In this document: in pieces, positions 56,772 to 64,000 of the stretch
Position numbering within the stretch: the stretch's first letter is position 1
Layout of the letters: the number at the start of each line of letters is the position of its first letter
Source: an uncultured Oscillospiraceae bacterium
Lineage (GTDB): Bacteria > Bacillota > Clostridia > Oscillospirales > Oscillospiraceae
Direction of reading: 5' to 3'
Assembly: GCA_947588955.1 (NCBI GenBank)
Contig: CANPYX010000006.1
Location: 1-64,000, forward strand
DNA length: 64,000 nucleotides
The notes under the pieces: model-generated
What the model saw: the letters and a program-made list of their open reading frames with translations, nothing else
What the model was told of the DNA's origin: nothing
The model's database searches: none
Position numbers and translations under genes: made by a program

Positions 56772-58079
56772 TCACGCGAGGAACGCTTCCAAAAGCGGCC
56801 CGCCGCCGTTTTCAATGGGCGTCACGGGGACGCCGAGCTTGCGCGAGGCGTCCTCCACCGTCACATCGTCAAGGAATACCCTCTCCCCGTCCCTGAGCAT
56901 ACGGTTTGTGATATATACCCTCTCGCCCAGGTCCTTCCCCTTCAATTGGGCGATGAGGTCGCCGCCCGTTATCAGCCCCGCCACGTCCACGGCGCTGCCG
57001 AAGAAGTCGTTGACGATGGGTATTATATCCACGTTTACGTTGGGATATTTGGCGCGCGCCATATCCCGAAGCTCCGTCAGCGTTTTCGCCGCCGACACGC
57101 CGGTGGCGACCACCGCGCGCGTGCCCCGCGCCGGACCCTCGGAGCGCGCCAGCGCCTCCTCAAAGTCGGTGTACAGCAGCCGCAGGAGCCCTACGCCGTT
57201 TTCCAGCTGCGGGTAGCCCTCGTAAAATTCTTCCGGCGGTACGGGGAGCCCCGCCTTCAGGTACATCTCGTCCGAGCAGAAAAATATCCTGCTCCCGTGG
57301 CGCCTCAGGCATTTCTCCGAGTATCTTTCCACCTGCTCCACGGTCTTTTTCGCAAGTTCCCCGTCAAAGGGCGTCAGCGGGTAAAGACCCTCCCGGTATT
57401 TCGTCAGCCCCACGGGTATGACGGACACGCTTTTCACACTGGGCGACAGCCGCGCCAGCCGGCGCATGGTCCTCGCAAGCTCCCGCCCGTCGTTGAGACC
57501 GGGACAGCAGACGATCTGGCAGTTGAGCTCTATCCCCGACCGGGCGAAGCTTTTCAGTATCTCTATCCCCCGCCCCGCGTTTTTGTTGCCCAGCATGAGA
57601 CAACGCAGCTTGGGGTCCATGGTGTGTACGGAGACGTTTATGGGGGAGATACGCAGGTCTATGACCCTTTGCGCCTCCCGCTCGCTCATGTTGGTGAGCG
57701 TGAGGTACGAGCCCGTCAGGAAGCTGAGCCTCACGTCGTCGTCCTTGAAATACAGGCTCTCCCTCATGCCCTTTGGCATCTGGTCCACGAAGCAGAAGAC
57801 GCAGTTGTTGGCGCAGGAGCGCATACCGTCCATGAGGTAATCCTCAAAGTCGAGCCCCGCGTCCTCCCCCGCCTCCTTCTCCAAGGTGACGGCGTATTTT
57901 TTCCCGTCACGCTCCAGCTCAAAGAGGCTCTCCTCGTCGTAGGCGTAGTACATATAGTCCAGCACGTCCGTGACCCGCTGCCCGTCAATGGAGAGAAGCT
58001 TGTCGCCGGGGCGCACCCCCGCCCTCTCCGCCGGTGAGCCGGACCGGACAGATTTTATCCTGTTTCGTTCGCCGGACAT
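56772..58079 (-). CDS. PDZ-radical SAM-DUF512 protein
   Basis: 435 aa. An N-terminal PDZ-like domain (about 5-65, GSPAERAGVRPGDKLLSIDGQ) is followed by the radical SAM segment with CANNCVFCFVDQ (C-x3-C-x2-C) near residue 89. The DUF512 domain (about 205-430) ends with FLDDVTVEDASRKLG and PIENGG. The reaction is unknown; it should bind a [4Fe-4S] cluster and SAM in the cytoplasm. It directly precedes der, as in many Clostridia, which hints at a link with ribosomes or translation. Confidence 0.88.
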   Translation of the reverse strand: MSGERNRIKSVRSGSPAERAGVRPGDKLLSIDGQRVTDVLDYMYYAYDEESLFELERDGKKYAVTLEKEAGEDAGLDFEDYLMDGMRSCANNCVFCFVDQMPKGMRESLYFKDDDVRLSFLTGSYLTLTNMSEREAQRVIDLRISPINVSVHTMDPKLRCLMLGNKNAGRGIEILKSFARSGIELNCQIVCCPGLNDGRELARTMRRLARLSPSVKSVSVIPVGLTKYREGLYPLTPFDGELAKKTVEQVERYSEKCLRRHGSRIFFCSDEMYLKAGLPVPPEEFYEGYPQLENGVGLLRLLYTDFEEALARSEGPARGTRAVVATGVSAAKTLTELRDMARAKYPNVNVDIIPIVNDFFGSAVDVAGLITGGDLIAQLKGKDLGERVYITNRMLRDGERVFLDDVTVEDASRKLGVPVTPIENGGGPLLEAFLA

Positions 58080-58115
58080 ACGCGCACCTCCGTTCCGGAA
58101 AATTCGAGGACCCGT

Positions 58116-58334
58116 TTATTTTAAACCCGTGTAAAGAAACAGGATCAGCAGCACCGAGACCCCCACGGTCAGGACCACGCCGGCCGCTCTCGTGCGTTTC
58201 AGGTACGTCTCCGAGGGGTCGGTCCTCTCGTTGTGCTTCCAGCTCTGGGTCATGGTGTAGTATTCCTCCGGCTTGAAGATCATCACAAGGCCAAGGATAA
58301 TGCACAGGACAGCAACAATGACGAACAATATCAC
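58116..58334 (-). CDS. Small two-helix membrane protein
   Basis: 72 aa. Two membrane helices (about 2-20 and 50-68) flank a charged middle with FKPEEYYTMTQSWKHNERTDPS. The pattern is common for short uncharacterised Firmicute proteins with a W-K-Y/H-like loop; no function is known. AAAGGAGG lies before the ATG. It lies between rpmF and the DUF512 gene on the same strand, downstream of the rpmF terminator. Confidence 0.7.
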   Translation of the reverse strand: MILFVIVAVLCIILGLVMIFKPEEYYTMTQSWKHNERTDPSETYLKRTRAAGVVLTVGVSVLLILFLYTGLK

Positions 58335-58355
58335 GGAAAACGGCCTCCTTTATCG

Positions 58356-58385
58356 AAAAAGCGGCGGGTGTGGCCCGCCGTTTTT
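58356..58385 (-). terminator. Terminator of yceD-rpmF
   Basis: On the minus strand: CGGCGGG, loop, CCCGCCG then CTTTTT. It lies 13 nt after the rpmF stop. Confidence 0.8.
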
Positions 58386-58397
58386 CCAAACTCGCTA

Positions 58398-58580
58398 TTA
58401 CTCGTCCACAGAAATGACTTCACGGCCGTTGTATGTTCCGCAGGCCTGACATGCTCTGTGGGGCAGATGGAGCTCGCCGCACTTGGGGCAAGCCACGAGC
58501 ACGGGAACGCTGAGCTTCCAGTTGGAGCCGCGCCTCCTGTCTCTCCTCGCCTTTGAAACCTTCCCCTTCGGTACCGCCAT
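58398..58580 (-). CDS. rpmF: 50S ribosomal protein L32
   Basis: 60 aa. MAVPKGKVSKARRDRRRG and the zinc pairs CPKCGELHLPHRACQACG identify the zinc-type L32. It follows the yceD gene by 21 nt, the usual order, with AGGAGGTG before the ATG. A terminator follows. Confidence 0.97.
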   Translation of the reverse strand: MAVPKGKVSKARRDRRRGSNWKLSVPVLVACPKCGELHLPHRACQACGTYNGREVISVDE

Positions 58581-58601
58581 AATGACACCTCCTGTAAAAA
58601 A

Positions 58602-59099
58602 TCATTCCTTCTCCAGAAGCTGCCCTAAGGTGAGCATTCTGGGGTCCGGCTCCTCCCTGCATTCGCAGGGGCCTTCGTTTAGATCCTTGCCGCACTTGGG
58701 GCAAAGGCCCTTGCAGTCCTCACTGCAAAGTATCCTCTGCTCAAAATTCAGGATAAGCGCATCCCTGGCTATCTCCTCCATATCGGCCTTGCCGTCATTG
58801 AGGAGGTAGTAGTCCCCGTTATCCTCATCCTCCAGCTCCTCGGCGAGGTATGCGGCCGCCTCGATCCGAAGATGCCTTGGAAACTCCTTGAGACACCGGG
58901 CGCATTGGCAGTAAAGCCCCGCCTCGATGACCGCGCTCACGGTGAGGAGCCCCGCGTGGTTCTCCACGGCTCCCCTGACGGTGACGGGCGTGGTGTAGCT
59001 CAAAACGCCCTCAAAGTCAAGGCCGTCCGTGTCAAGCTCAAAATCGAACCCGACCCTTCCCGCGTCCTGGGCGATAAGCTCCCGTAAATCAAGCTCCAC
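58602..59099 (-). CDS. YceD/DUF177 family protein
   Basis: 166 aa. The family core YCQCARCLKEFPRHLRIEAAAYL carries C-x-x-C, and the C-terminus EDCKGLCPKCGKDLNEGPCEC adds two more Cys pairs, as in Firmicute DUF177. YceD homologues are linked to 23S rRNA accumulation. GGAAGGAG lies 8 nt before GTG 59099 (VELDLRELI), which is preferred to the longer frame starting inside the promoter. It forms an operon with rpmF. Confidence 0.9.
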   Translation of the reverse strand: MELDLRELIAQDAGRVGFDFELDTDGLDFEGVLSYTTPVTVRGAVENHAGLLTVSAVIEAGLYCQCARCLKEFPRHLRIEAAAYLAEELEDEDNGDYYLLNDGKADMEEIARDALILNFEQRILCSEDCKGLCPKCGKDLNEGPCECREEPDPRMLTLGQLLEKE

Positions 59100-59130
59100 T
59101 CGCCTCACTCCTTCCAAGTCGCGCTTGGAT

Positions 59131-59159
59131 ATTATAATTGAAACCGCGCCCCTTGTCAA
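59131..59159 (-). promoter_or_regulatory. Perfect consensus promoter of yceD-rpmF
   Basis: On the minus strand: TTGACA, 17 nt, TATAAT, 31 nt upstream of the GTG start. Confidence 0.88.
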
Positions 59160-59226
59160 GAGTTTTTTCTAAATCCGGCGATATTTTTCCTCTTTTTTCT
59201 CCCGCGCGATTTTTTCACAAAATCAA

Positions 59227-59255
59227 TTGCATACTCCCGGAAAATATGCTAACAT
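59227..59255 (+). promoter_or_regulatory. Predicted promoter of the second DUF362 gene
   Basis: TTGCAT, 17 nt, TAACAT, 39 nt upstream of the ATG. Confidence 0.6.
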
Positions 59256-59294
59256 ATACATATATCAAATCTCAAATTCACAGGAGGCGCCGTT

Positions 59295-60182
59295 ATGGGC
59301 AAGGCAAAGGTTTATTTCACAAAAAGGATCTCCCCGGATACAGTGGTGGAGATGTACGAAAGGCTGGGGGTCGCGCTTCCCGGCAAGGTGGCGGTGAAGG
59401 TCCACTCCGGCGAGGAGGGCAACCAGAACTACCTGCACCCGGAGTTCATGCGCCCCATGGTTGAGCACGTCCACGGCACAGTCGTCGAGTGCAACACCGC
59501 CTACGACGGCGAGCGCAACACCTCCGAAAAGCACCTGAGGCTCCTGGCGGGCCACGGCTGGAGCAAGTATTTCAACGTGGATCTCATGGACGAGACGGGT
59601 CCCGACGCCGTCCTGCCCATTCCCGGCGGCAAGCGCCTCAAGAAGGACGTGGTGGGCAAAAACCTTCTGAATTACGACTCCCTCCTGGTCCTCTCCCACT
59701 TCAAGGGCCACCCCATGGGCGGCTACGGCGGGGCGCTGAAGCAGCTCTCCATCGGCTGCGCCTCCAGCGCGGGAAAGGCGCTCATCCACTCCGCCGGCGC
59801 CGTCAGCGACCAGGAGACCTGCTGGAACAAGCACGCCTCCAAGGACGCCTTCTGCGAGGCCATGGCTGACGCGGCAATGGCTGTCCATCAGCATTTCAAC
59901 GGCAACGCCGCCTACGTTTCCATGATGTGCAACCTCTCCGTGGACTGCGACTGCTGCTCCGTCGCCGAGGACCCCTGCATGGCGGACATCGGCACCCTCT
60001 CCTCCCTTGACCCCGTCGCCCTGGACAAGGCATGCATGGACCTCATCTACGCCGCCAAGGACGACCCCGGCCAGAAGCACTTCATCGAGCGCGTCGAATC
60101 CCGCCACGGCGCCCACACCATCGACGCCGCCGCAGCCCTTGGCTTCGGCACCAAGGACTACGACCTGATAATAGTTGACTAA
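59295..60182 (+). CDS. DUF362 domain protein without ferredoxin domain
   Basis: 295 aa. The DUF362 core is present (KVAVKVHSGEEGNQNYLHPEF, LVLSHFKGHPMGGYGGALKQLSIG, and SSLDPVALDKACMD near the end). It has scattered Cys in a CDCCSVAEDPC stretch near residue 218 but no ferredoxin C-x2-C-x2-C-x3-C-P repeat, in contrast to the DUF362 protein at 18.5 kb. It may bind a metal or iron-sulfur cluster; the reaction is unknown. GGAGG precedes the ATG. It is monocistronic with promoter and terminator. Confidence 0.85.
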   Translation: MGKAKVYFTKRISPDTVVEMYERLGVALPGKVAVKVHSGEEGNQNYLHPEFMRPMVEHVHGTVVECNTAYDGERNTSEKHLRLLAGHGWSKYFNVDLMDETGPDAVLPIPGGKRLKKDVVGKNLLNYDSLLVLSHFKGHPMGGYGGALKQLSIGCASSAGKALIHSAGAVSDQETCWNKHASKDAFCEAMADAAMAVHQHFNGNAAYVSMMCNLSVDCDCCSVAEDPCMADIGTLSSLDPVALDKACMDLIYAAKDDPGQKHFIERVESRHGAHTIDAAAALGFGTKDYDLIIVD

Positions 60183-60192
60183 CCAAATCCTC

Positions 60193-60227
60193 AACCGAAA
60201 GTGGGCAAAAGCCCGCTTTCGGTTTTT
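60193..60227 (+). terminator. Terminator of the second DUF362 gene
   Basis: AACCGAAAGTGGGC and GCCCGCTTTCGGTT (14 bp, one wobble) with an AAAA loop, followed by a T run. Confidence 0.9.
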
Positions 60228-60236
60228 CTATCCCCC

Positions 60237-60530
60237 AATCAAATATTTTTCCGGCGGCATGTACGTCGGAAAAATCACCTTTTGTTTTGCAAGTGTGCGC
60301 CCATATGGGGTCCCCACGCAATCATAATTGCGTGGGGAGAGGAGGAGCGAAGAGAGCGCCTGAGCCCTGCCGCTTGCGGCGGGGCGAGGTTAAGCGACTT
60401 CAGCGACGACGAGCGCGCCGCGCGACAGCAGGAAAGAATTTCGGAAATGTCCGCAGACATTTCCGAAATCCTTTCCGCACGTCCCCCTTTTTTTGTGAGG
60501 GAAGGGCTTTGCCTTTCCCTCGCAAAAAAC
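60237..60530 (+). repeat. R2 hairpin-array repeat, copy 6, carrying R1 in its second hairpin
   Basis: H1 is standard. H2 begins GTGTGCGCCC and is interrupted by R1 copy c, then resumes GCGCGCCGCGCGACAGCAGG. H3 is GGAAATGTC/GACATTTCC and H4 is GAGGGAAGGGC/GCCTTTCCCTC. H4 ends 2 nt from the pyrophosphatase stop codon. It fills the 60228-60532 gap. Confidence 0.85.
60307..60412 (+). repeat. R1 two-hairpin repeat, copy c (inside R2)
   Basis: GGGGTCCCC, hairpin ACGCAAT/ATTGCGT (perfect), GGGGAGAGGAGGAGCGAAG, GCGCCTGAGCC, hairpin GCCGC/GCGGC, then GGCGAGGTTAAGCGACTTC and AGCGACGACGA. Confidence 0.85.
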
Positions 60531-60532
60531 TT

Positions 60533-62143
60533 TCACCCCCACAGCGCCGACAGCATGGGGACCACCTGTTTTTTCCGGCTCATGACCCCCGGCAAAAAAG
60601 CCTCGGAGTCTGAAAGCTCCACGTTGAACGCCTGGGTGAAGGTGTCCTCACCGCCGAGGCACAGTATCTTGCTCCCCTCGATGAGCACGTCGGTGAGCAT
60701 GAGCATCATCATGCTGTACCCGTTTTTCTCCTTGACCTCCCGCATGACCTGAAGAAATTCCTCCTTGCGCTTCATGTGCCGCGCCGAGTCCATGCAGGTT
60801 ATCTGGCTTATCCCAAAGGCGTGACCGGCTATGTGGAACTCCTTGAAGTCCGTGAATATCATGTCCCGCACCGGCTTGTCCTCCGGCGCGGAGGCGGAGA
60901 AAATGAACTGCCCCAGCTCCGTAAGGTCCACGTCGGCGATGCTTGCCAGCCTCTCCGCCATTGTCCTGTCCCGCTTTGTGGCTGTGGGCGACTTGAACAT
61001 CACGGTGTCGGAGATTATCGCCGCCGCCATGAGCCCCGCCAGCTTCTTTGAGGGCATGAGCCCCCGCTCCTGGTACATCCCCGCCACGATGGTGCAGGTG
61101 GAGCCCACCGGCTCGTTGCGAAAGTATATGGGGTTCTGGGTCTGTATGTCCGCCAGACGGTGGTGGTCGATTATCGCCAGCACCTCCGTCTCGTCAAGTC
61201 CGGGGACCGACTGGGACAGCTCGTTGTGGTCCACCAGCACCACCTTTTTCCTTCTGGGCCTTATGAGGTGGAAGCGCGACAGCGTCCCCACCACCCTGTC
61301 GTTCCCGTCAAGGATGGGGTAGCTGCGGTATCTGCTGCGCAGCACAACCTCCTTCACGTCGTCTATGTAGTCGGTCAGGTGGAACGCCTCTATGCTCCCG
61401 TTGGCGGCAAGCCTCTCAACGGGTATCGCCTGGAATATGCGCCTCACGGCGCGCAGGCTGTCAAAGGGCGTGGAGATCACCGTGGTGCTCCCCGCCTCCA
61501 GGTCCTCCGGAAGCTGGGCGCGGCAAATTATGACGCACCGCACCCCCGCCTTTACCGCCTCCCGCAGTATCTCCGGCTGGTTGCCGCAGACGAGCACCGT
61601 GTCCGGGGATTTGAAAAGCGGCACGTCCGCGCCCAACGGCAGCGCCGGCACCACCTCGCCGCTGACGGTGTTGGAGATAAGCGGTCCCTCATTGAGTATC
61701 TGCCCCTCCAGAACGGAGAGTATGTTGAAAAGCGGCACGTCCCTGAGCGTCGGGTCCTCGATGGTGGCGATGTCGTAGGCGGCGATGTCCCCGGCGGTCA
61801 TCATTCCCGCCAAACGCCCCTCGTCGTCGGTTATGGGTATGGCGGAGATGTGCTTGTCCTCCTCCATGGCGGACCACACCCGGTTCACCGTCACCGCCTT
61901 GTTGAGTATGGGCGGCACGTCAAAATCCAGGTCCTGCACCTGTGTGCGCAGGTCCTTTACGTAAAGGGGCGGCTCAAAGCCGAAGCGCCCCAATATCTTC
62001 TGCGTCTCGTCGGAGAGATGCCCCAGCCTCGCGGCTATGTAACCCCTCTCCCCCGTGGCGCTCTGGAGCGCCGCGTAGCCCAGCGCCGCCACTATGGAGT
62101 CCGTGTCCGGGTTCTTGTGACCCGTAACGTATATCCGCTCCAA
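60533..62143 (-). CDS. CBS/DRTGG-domain manganese-dependent inorganic pyrophosphatase
   Basis: 536 aa, the long regulated form of family II PPase (the plain form is about 310). The DHH part begins YVTGHKNPDTDSIVAALGYA, with later VLVDHNELSQS and IIDHHRLADIQ, and DHHA2 follows from about residue 410. A regulatory insert (about 70-300) holds two CBS domains around a DRTGG domain (NTVSGEVVPALPLGAD). In known relatives AMP/ADP inhibit and ATP or Ap4A activate through CBS. It pulls biosynthesis forward by removing PPi. It is divergent from recQ. Confidence 0.95.
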   Translation of the reverse strand: MERIYVTGHKNPDTDSIVAALGYAALQSATGERGYIAARLGHLSDETQKILGRFGFEPPLYVKDLRTQVQDLDFDVPPILNKAVTVNRVWSAMEEDKHISAIPITDDEGRLAGMMTAGDIAAYDIATIEDPTLRDVPLFNILSVLEGQILNEGPLISNTVSGEVVPALPLGADVPLFKSPDTVLVCGNQPEILREAVKAGVRCVIICRAQLPEDLEAGSTTVISTPFDSLRAVRRIFQAIPVERLAANGSIEAFHLTDYIDDVKEVVLRSRYRSYPILDGNDRVVGTLSRFHLIRPRRKKVVLVDHNELSQSVPGLDETEVLAIIDHHRLADIQTQNPIYFRNEPVGSTCTIVAGMYQERGLMPSKKLAGLMAAAIISDTVMFKSPTATKRDRTMAERLASIADVDLTELGQFIFSASAPEDKPVRDMIFTDFKEFHIAGHAFGISQITCMDSARHMKRKEEFLQVMREVKEKNGYSMMMLMLTDVLIEGSKILCLGGEDTFTQAFNVELSDSEAFLPGVMSRKKQVVPMLSALWG

Positions 62144-62223
62144 AATATCACGCTCCTGTCGTTATGGATATGTTATAATCTGATAGAAGAATACACTAAA
62201 AAGTCCGAAAAGAAAACCCCATA

Positions 62224-62252
62224 TTGAAAATTTTCCGCCCGTGGAGTAAAAT
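62224..62252 (+). promoter_or_regulatory. Predicted promoter of recQ
   Basis: TTGAAA, 17 nt, TAAAAT, 30 nt upstream of the ATG. Confidence 0.65.
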
Positions 62253-62282
62253 AGCATTGATTTTTGTCAAAGGGAATATGCT

Positions 62283-64000
62283 ATGGAACAAAAATACGAG
62301 CTTCTTAGAAAATACTACGGCTACTCCGCCTTCCGTGAGGGGCAGGAGGAGCTGGTGGACGCTATTATGTCCGGGCGGGACGTTTTCGGAGTTATGCCCA
62401 CCGGCGGCGGAAAGAGCCTGTGCTACCAGCTGCCGTCCCTCATGCTCCCCGGCGTCACTTTGGTCGTCTCGCCCCTCATCTCCCTTATGAAGGACCAGGT
62501 GATGGCGCTGGACTCCATGGGCGTCCCGGCGGCGTACATAAACTCCTCCCAGACAGCGGAGGAACAGCACTCCGTCTACGCCCGTCTGCGCGCCGGCGTA
62601 CTGCGCCTTGTTTACGTCGCCCCGGAGCGGCTGGAGACCCCCGGCTTTCTGTCAGCGGCGAGAGAGACGGACATCAGCCTTCTCGCCGTGGACGAGGCCC
62701 ACTGCATATCCCAGTGGGGGCAGGACTTCCGCCCCAGCTACCTGCGCATCCCCGCCTTTATAAACGCCCTCCCCGCCCGCCCCACGCTGGCGGCGTTCAC
62801 AGCCACCGCCACGCCCAACGTCCGTCAGGACGTGGAGCGGCTGCTCGGTCTGCGCTCGCCCCTTCGGGTTGTCACGGGCTTTGACCGTCCCAATCTGCGC
62901 TTTGAGGTCCTCAGGCCTCGCAACCGCTTTAAGTGCCTGGAGAGCCTTCTCTCCGCCCGGAGGGACAAAAGCGGAATAGTCTACTGCGCCACGCGCAAGA
63001 ACGTGGAGCTTGTGTGCGAGCGCCTTCGGGAGGCCGGCTTTGGCGCGACACGCTACCATGCGGGGCTTGAGGAGATAGAGCGGCGGCGAAACCAGGAGGA
63101 CTTCATATACGACCGCCGCACCGTCATGGTCGCCACCAACGCCTTCGGAATGGGCATAGACAAGTCAAACGTCAGCTTCGTCATCCACTACAACATGCCA
63201 AAATCTCTGGAGGCCTACTACCAGGAGGCGGGGCGCGCCGGACGCGACGGCTCCCCCGCCGACTGCGTGCTTCTCTACTCCCCCGCCGATGTGTACACCG
63301 CCCGTTTCCTCATCGAAAGCTCCAACGAAAACCCCGACCTCTCCCCGGAGGAGCGCCGCGCCCTGGCAGAGCAGGACCTACTCAGGCTTGAAAAAATGGT
63401 GGGCTACTGCGAGACAAAAAACTGTTACCGGGGCTATATCCTGGAATACTTCGGTCAGCCCCACAAAAGCTCCTGCGGCAGCTGTGGGAACTGCGCCGCG
63501 GAATATGAGTCCGTGGACGCCACGCGCGAGGCACAAATGGTCCTCTCCTGTGTCATACGCGCCAGAGACGCCCTGGGCTACTACCTGGGCCAGTCGGTGA
63601 TAACCCGCGTCCTCATGGGCGGTCGGGACAAGCGCGTCCTGGGGCTGGGTCTGGACAGGCTCTCCACCTTCGGGCTTTTGAAGGGCAGGGACCGGGTATT
63701 TGTACAGGCGCTTTTCGACGAGCTCATATCCGGCGGCTATCTTGTCATCCGCCCGGAGCACAAGACCCTGGAGCCCACCCCAAAGGCGCGGGAGGTCCTT
63801 TTCCACGGCGGGACAGTCACGGTGCGAATGCGCCTCTCGACTGTCGCTCCCAAGGCGGAGCGCGCCGGCGCGAAGCCCTCCCACGACAGGAAAAACGCGC
63901 GTACTGACGGTTTTGACGAGGCTGACAACGACCTTTTGGACGCTTTGAAGGCTCTGCGCCTCTCCATCGCCCGCGACGAAGGCGTCCCGCTTTACGTGGT
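62283..64000 (+). CDS. recQ: ATP-dependent DNA helicase RecQ (3' end beyond the window)
   Basis: At least 572 aa, still open at the window edge. Helicase motifs: MPTGGGKSLCYQ near residue 37, AVDEAHCISQWGQDFRP near 136, ATATPNVRQDV near 177 and, in the second RecA domain, ATNAFGMGIDKSNVSFVIHYNMPKS and YYQEAGRAGRDG. The RQC zinc Cys lie in YCETKNCYRGYILEYFG and SCGSCGNCA. A winged helix follows, and the last residues (LLDALKALRLSIARDEGVPLYVV) begin an HRDC domain. It unwinds 3'-5' in recombination and repair. AAAGGG lies 8 nt before ATG 62283. Confidence 0.96.
   Translation, partial: MEQKYELLRKYYGYSAFREGQEELVDAIMSGRDVFGVMPTGGGKSLCYQLPSLMLPGVTLVVSPLISLMKDQVMALDSMGVPAAYINSSQTAEEQHSVYARLRAGVLRLVYVAPERLETPGFLSAARETDISLLAVDEAHCISQWGQDFRPSYLRIPAFINALPARPTLAAFTATATPNVRQDVERLLGLRSPLRVVTGFDRPNLRFEVLRPRNRFKCLESLLSARRDKSGIVYCATRKNVELVCERLREAGFGATRYHAGLEEIERRRNQEDFIYDRRTVMVATNAFGMGIDKSNVSFVIHYNMPKSLEAYYQEAGRAGRDGSPADCVLLYSPADVYTARFLIESSNENPDLSPEERRALAEQDLLRLEKMVGYCETKNCYRGYILEYFGQPHKSSCGSCGNCAAEYESVDATREAQMVLSCVIRARDALGYYLGQSVITRVLMGGRDKRVLGLGLDRLSTFGLLKGRDRVFVQALFDELISGGYLVIRPEHKTLEPTPKAREVLFHGGTVTVRMRLSTVAPKAERAGAKPSHDRKNARTDGFDEADNDLLDALKALRLSIARDEGVPLYV

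Overview
The window is a 64 kb piece of a GC-rich, low-mobility bacterial chromosome that looks like a Clostridia/Oscillospiraceae-type Firmicute. This placement is an inference. It rests on PolC together with DnaE, HPr kinase, WhiA and RapZ, a CIRCE-controlled groESL, a CBS-type family II pyrophosphatase, the pyrH-frr-uppS-cdsA-dxr-rseP-ispG-polC cluster, a BclA-like collagen protein that suggests spores, and strong GGAGG ribosome sites. No rRNA, tRNA, CRISPR array, prophage or insertion sequence was recognised. The sequence ends inside recQ.

Layout. 0-2.2 kb: collagen-like surface protein (-), an orphan P-loop protein and a DtxR/MntR-type regulator (+). 2.5-8.7 kb: DegV, an RluA-type pseudouridine synthase and a polyamine transporter operon potA-potB-potCD in which permease and binding protein are fused. 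8.7-14.2 kb (accessory): repeats, an Mrr nuclease remnant, a polysaccharide deacetylase, an SLH/transglutaminase surface protein and an oxidative-stress block (ohrR, flavodoxin, glutathione peroxidase). 14.2-18.4 kb (-): groES-groL, a lipid kinase and an rRNA methyltransferase. 18.5-32.3 kb: a DUF362 ferredoxin protein (+), then a long minus-strand block ending in polC and an unusual Ser/Thr kinase-like receptor. 32.5-36.4 kb (+): a MecA-like protein, smpB, cyclophilin, an SDR enzyme, tmRNA and a PIN toxin-antitoxin pair. smpB and ssrA, the two trans-translation partners, lie about 1.5 kb apart. 36.4-44.4 kb: an ECF sigma/anti-sigma pair (-), then alpha-galactoside uptake and hydrolysis, a second sugar symporter, a GDPD and an AlkD-like protein (+). 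44.9-54.9 kb (-): DUF2264, GH88, dnaE, whiA, rapZ, murB and hprK. 55-64 kb: rpmB, der, a DUF512 radical-SAM protein, rpmF with yceD, a DUF362 protein, CBS-pyrophosphatase and recQ.

The most unusual content is non-coding. At least three families of hairpin-rich intergenic repeats are present; I call them R1, R2 and R3. Within a family, linkers are conserved while stems change sequence and keep their pairing. R1 (about 100-125 nt, five copies) occurs alone, abuts the mature 5' end of tmRNA, and sits inside R2 and R3 copies as if inserted into their hairpin loops. R2 (about 185-195 nt, seven full or partial copies plus one isolated end hairpin) lies at gene 3' ends, with its last hairpin often within a few bases of a stop codon. 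R3 has two copies.

Many starts were moved from the longest reading frame to the codon that follows a good Shine-Dalgarno sequence. Promoters were called by eye from -35/-10 hexamers, mostly 17 nt apart. All family assignments come from motif and sequence recognition by eye; no database search was run.
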